From NCBI RefSeq assembly GCF_003076135.1, contig NZ_QDGZ01000006.1, positions 347,528-411,527 of the forward strand: a DNA stretch of 64,000 bases, in the 5' to 3' direction. The notes under the pieces were generated by a model that saw only the letters and a list, made by a program, of their open reading frames with translations, searched no databases and was not told the DNA's origin. This stretch comes from Nocardioides gansuensis. GTDB lineage: Bacteria; Actinomycetota; Actinomycetes; Propionibacteriales; Nocardioidaceae. Both the position numbers and the translations under genes were made by a program. Below, one piece after another: positions 60,901-64,000 of this stretch. How positions within the stretch are numbered: position 1 is the first letter of the stretch; every line of letters begins with the position of its first letter.

Positions 60901-63809
60901 GCCGTCGCCTATGACGGGTAGGTAGAGGTGGTTGGCGAGCTGGCCGCGGGAGAGCGCGACGTAGAGCAGGTTGCGGTCCTCCTCGCCGGTCAGCAAGACG
61001 TGGCAGGTGCCGGTGGTGATGCCCTGGGCGCCATGCACGGTGGTGGCATAGCCCAGCTGGACCTTCGTGGCGGCGTAGTCGGCCGGGAGGGTGATGGTCT
61101 TGCCGAGCCGGTCGTGGACCACGGTCAGGGAGCCGTCGAGGTGCACCCGGTCGACGGTCCACCGGTCGCCGTTCTTGACCCAGTCGGTGCTGCTCAGGGC
61201 CAGCAGCCGGTTGTTCTCCCGGGTGATCACCGGGTCGCCAGCCGAGACCCGGGTGCCGTCGGCGAAGGTGAGGAAGCGGCCGATCTGGTCTTCGGTCTGC
61301 CCGGCGATTCTGTCGTGGCGGGCCCGGGTGTTGAGCTCGGCGACCAGCTCGCGGGTCGGGGCGATAAGCAGGGTGTCGGTCCCTGCGGCGTGGTCGGCGG
61401 CCCAGGCGGCGTAGGCCTGGTCGGTGCACGAGCCCAGGTCGCCGACGTGGATCCGGCCGCGGTCGGCGTAGAACCCCAGCGCGGCGGGGTCCCCGTCGCG
61501 GACGGCCAGGGTGGCGGCGGCTTCGGCGACGTTGAGGCTGCCGTCGGGGTGCAGGAAGCGGCGGACTTCGCTGAGGGTGACGGCGCCGACCTGGTGGGCG
61601 AGGTCGCGCAGCACCCCGCCGGCCGCGACGGAGCCGAGCTGTCGGTCGTCCCCGATGAGCCGCACCTGACCACCGCGGGCGGTGATGTAGTCGATCACGG
61701 CGGCCAGGTCGGTGGTGGCAGCCATCCCGGCCTCATCGATCAGCACGAGCGTGGTGTGGTCGATCTCCTCCACCCAGCCGGGCGCGGCGCCGTGGCGGAG
61801 GTGCCAGACCAGCTTGGCCAGGGTGTCGCTCGGAACCGGTTCGCGCGCCGCGTGGTTGATGGCGGTGCCCAGCTGCTCGGCGGCGACGGCCGAGGGAGCC
61901 AGCCCGATGACGGTGCCGCCGGCGTCCTGCCAGGCGCGGGTGAGGACCCGCAAGGCGGTGGTCTTGCCGGTCCCGGCCGGTGCCAGCGCGAGCTGGAGCT
62001 GGCGTCCGCTGGTGGCCATCTCCCGCACCAGGGCCTGCTGGGCCGCATTCAGGATGATCCCGTTGGCGGCGGTTTCGGCGATCGCGATGCCGACCCGGAC
62101 CGGGTTGATCCGGCGGCCGCCGCCCCGCCGTGCGGCGGCGAGGATCCGTTGCTCGGCCTCGAGGACCGCGCGGGAGGTGTAGAGCCGGGCACCGGCCAGG
62201 CTGTAGACGCTGGCGCCGTCCTCCCGGGTCAGGGCTGCGGGGATGGCGACACCGAGCCGGGCGGCCTGCTGGGGGTCGGTGAGCGGATCCGTGTTCTGGA
62301 AGGCGATCGAGTGCTCGTCGATCGCGGCCGCGACCACCCGGTCGACGGCGGTTTCGAGGGCACCGAGCCCGATCCCGCACGTGCGGGCCTGCCGGGCGGC
62401 TTCGGCGCGCAGGTGCCAGACCTGCCAGGTGGCGCGGTCCTCGGCGACCCGCTCGACGACCGCCTCCGCGGTCTGCGCGACCCACTGTTCGGTGACCTGT
62501 TGCACGTCGGGGCGGTGCCCGAGCACGGCGTCGACCATCCGGGCGACCGCCGACTCCGAGCCCAGGATGGTGACGGCCTCGCGCCGCCAGGCGGTGCGCT
62601 GCTCGGCCTCGGAGCGGGGGGCGTGCTTGGCCTGCCGGGTCTGCTCCCACGCCTGCTGGCCCAAGGTGACGGCCTCGCCCTCGGTGGGGGACGACCGTGC
62701 TCGGCCTGGAACGCGGCCGCTAGCTCCCGGCGGCGGGCGTCGATCGCCTGGTGGCGCCGGGACCAGGCGATGGCCAGCCGCTCGTCGATGCCGACGATCT
62801 CCCGCACCGGACGCTTGCCGGCGCCGGTCTTCAAGCCGGCGTCGCGGGCGGCGAACCGCACCCCGAGCCGGGCGACGAGCTCGCGCTCGAGCAGGGTGTT
62901 GTACGTCTCCGACAGGGTGACGTTGGCCTTGTAGAGCACCCGGCCATCGACCGCCAGCCACCGTCCCTCGGCGTCCTGAACCTTGTTGCTGACCGCCACG
63001 TGCGTATGCAGATGAGGGTCGGAAGAGCGCGCGTCGCGGTGCGTGAACATGCCCGCGATCAGGCCGTGGGCCTTGACCTGCTGGATGCCGCCGCGCCCGC
63101 GGCGGGTGTACAGGACTTCCTGCTCCAGCCACTCCAGCGTCTTCTGCACGGCGGCGTGGTGGGCGTCCTCGACCTGCTTGGCGACGTCGCGATCGGCCAG
63201 CGCCCACAGCGTCGAGGCCGACTTCACCGGCGTGAAAGTGAGGTCATACCCGGCGACCGCGGTCGTCTGCTGCCGGATCGCCTTGGCCATGAACCCGCCC
63301 CGCTCGCGGTCATCCAGCGGCGCGCGGCCGTGCTCCTGGGCGAACAGCTCGTCGCCCAGCTGGGTGCGGATCTGGGCCCGCACCTCGGCCGGGACAGGGG
63401 TCTTCCAGTGCTTGCCCTGCGCGTAGTTGTAGGTGGTGTAGCGGCGCGCGGACTCCTGTACGAACTCCGGGGCATTGCCCCGGTAGACCGCGAACACCCG
63501 TCCCAGCTGGGAGGCCCTCTTGGCGGCGAACACGCTCTTGCCCGCGTCCAGCGCGGCGTTCTCGAGCCGCTCGGCGTCGGGGTGCCGGCCCTCGCCGAAC
63601 AGGTTCCGCATCTGCTGCTCGGTGACCTCGGTCCCGACCTCGAGGCCGAGCGCGGCGAGTCCGGCGCCGAACCAGCGGCCCGGCGACTCGCCCTTCTCGG
63701 TGTAGTAGTCGGCCAACCCGCGGTGACCGCGGTCGGTCGCGTCGTGCACGGCGACCTGGCGAGTCAGGTAGGTGTACCCGTCGCCCGCGGTCAGCTTGTG
63801 CAGCCCCAT
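57940..63809 (-). pseudogene. MobF relaxase-helicase fused to DnaG/TOPRIM-type primase, one frameshift
   Basis: About 1956 residues if one C is restored at the C run opposite G5 62686-62690. The start is ATG 63809. Relaxase part (1-370): YTYLTRQVAV near the N-terminus and the histidine triad DPHLHTHVAVSNKV near 262-275. Helicase part: Walker A APAGTGKTTALRVL near 605 and LIDEAGMA near 690. The primase-like tail (about 1550-1900) has YPRSWAPGYLRARLGTDLL, the TOPRIM glutamate VLVEGPLDAYAITL near 1711 and ATDADVAGWKA near 1765. It would nick oriT, unwind and perhaps prime the DNA. As given the frame ends after the relaxase half and the rest is a separate ORF. Decay or sequencing indel. Fusion of MobF with primase is unusual but may occur in actinobacteria. 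Confidence 0.82.
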
Positions 63810-63879
63810 CACACCCCGGAACAGCCACCCCGCACGGCCGAAATCGGACGCCACACAGTCAGCCGGGTCCGAGAGTGGG

Positions 63880-63897
63880 CCCCTATGTTGCAAGGGG
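63880..63897. other. Small hairpin upstream of the relaxase start
   Basis: CCCCT (63880-63884) and AGGGG (63893-63897) pair around an 8-nt loop in the 190-bp upstream region of the relaxase gene. It may be part of oriT or of the promoter, since MobF relaxases usually lie next to their oriT. The stem is only 5 bp, so this is weak. Confidence 0.25.
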
Positions 63898-64000
63898 TCT
63901 GTGCCGGCCTATTGGAGTTAGCCTGTGTGGCAGGTGGGTGCGGGCGAACGCTTGAGCGAAGAGCGGGCTCGAGGCTGGAAGGTCCGTCACGCCGCTGGCT

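Noticed and set aside
62686..62690. Programmed -1 frameshift site in the relaxase
   Set aside because: The sequence around the C5 run does not fit X-XXY-YYZ slippage, and a missing base explains it more simply.
60928..62934. Long open frame antisense to the relaxase gene
   Set aside because: Gly/Val/Asp-rich composition is the mirror of the relaxase coding strand; no motif, and the opposite strand has clear relaxase and helicase motifs.

Overview
The window is high-GC DNA with frequent GTG starts and 4-bp start/stop overlaps. It carries Actinomycetota-specific families: Lsr2, a SCO6880-type conjugation protein, a DUF6221-like protein, a SigJ/ECF41 sigma factor and a DUF1173-like protein. I read it as a large integrative conjugative element or megaplasmid of an actinobacterium. 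Nocardioides or a relative is a guess. No rRNA, tRNA or CRISPR array was found.

Layout. (1) 0-7.75 kb is a compact nuclease/defence-like island. A leftward three-gene operon encodes a GHKL ATPase with a zinc ribbon, an Mrr-nuclease/SF2-helicase fusion and an unknown 208-residue protein. It stands back to back with a rightward FRG/DUF262 pair, and a leftward DUF3883-type nuclease follows. (2) 7.9-34.3 kb is a long conjugation region. It opens with a terminator-like hairpin and a frameshifted DUF1173-like gene, and then has two unknown proteins near a cluster of DnaA-box-like 9-mers. Next comes an almost complete Tad pilus locus (CpaB/SAF, TadZ-like, TadA, TadB, TadC, a Flp-like pilin, TadE/G-like proteins and a LysM-BTAD protein). 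After it come the type IV secretion genes: a VirB2-like protein, a VirB8-like protein, VirB6/TrbL, SCO6880, VirB4 and a three-domain wall hydrolase. (3) 34.3-52.3 kb is a mosaic cargo region with small genes, remnants and several possible defence genes: an OLD-family ATPase/TOPRIM nuclease, a zinc-ribbon/nuclease-like 731-residue protein, a soluble Ser/Thr kinase, Lsr2, a SUKH protein, secreted HNH and ECF41/CMD stress pair. (4) 52.3-64 kb holds the transfer genes: a small P-loop ATPase, a membrane partner, the VirD4 coupling protein, and a giant MobF relaxase-helicase fused to a DnaG/TOPRIM primase-like tail.

How it works together (inference): the relaxase nicks and unwinds the DNA and may prime the incoming strand. 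VirD4 passes the complex to a channel built from the VirB-like proteins. The hydrolase opens peptidoglycan, and the co-encoded Tad pilus may make cell-cell contact. Lsr2 could silence the element, and the flanking nucleases could protect host or element.

Caution: six loci carry frame breaks: DUF1173-like, the triple-HTH gene, the 55.6-kb small gene, the relaxase, an lsr2 remnant and a nuclease remnant. Most are single-base, several sit in short homopolymer runs, and the sequence stays protein-like on both sides. Either the element is decaying or the assembly has indel errors.
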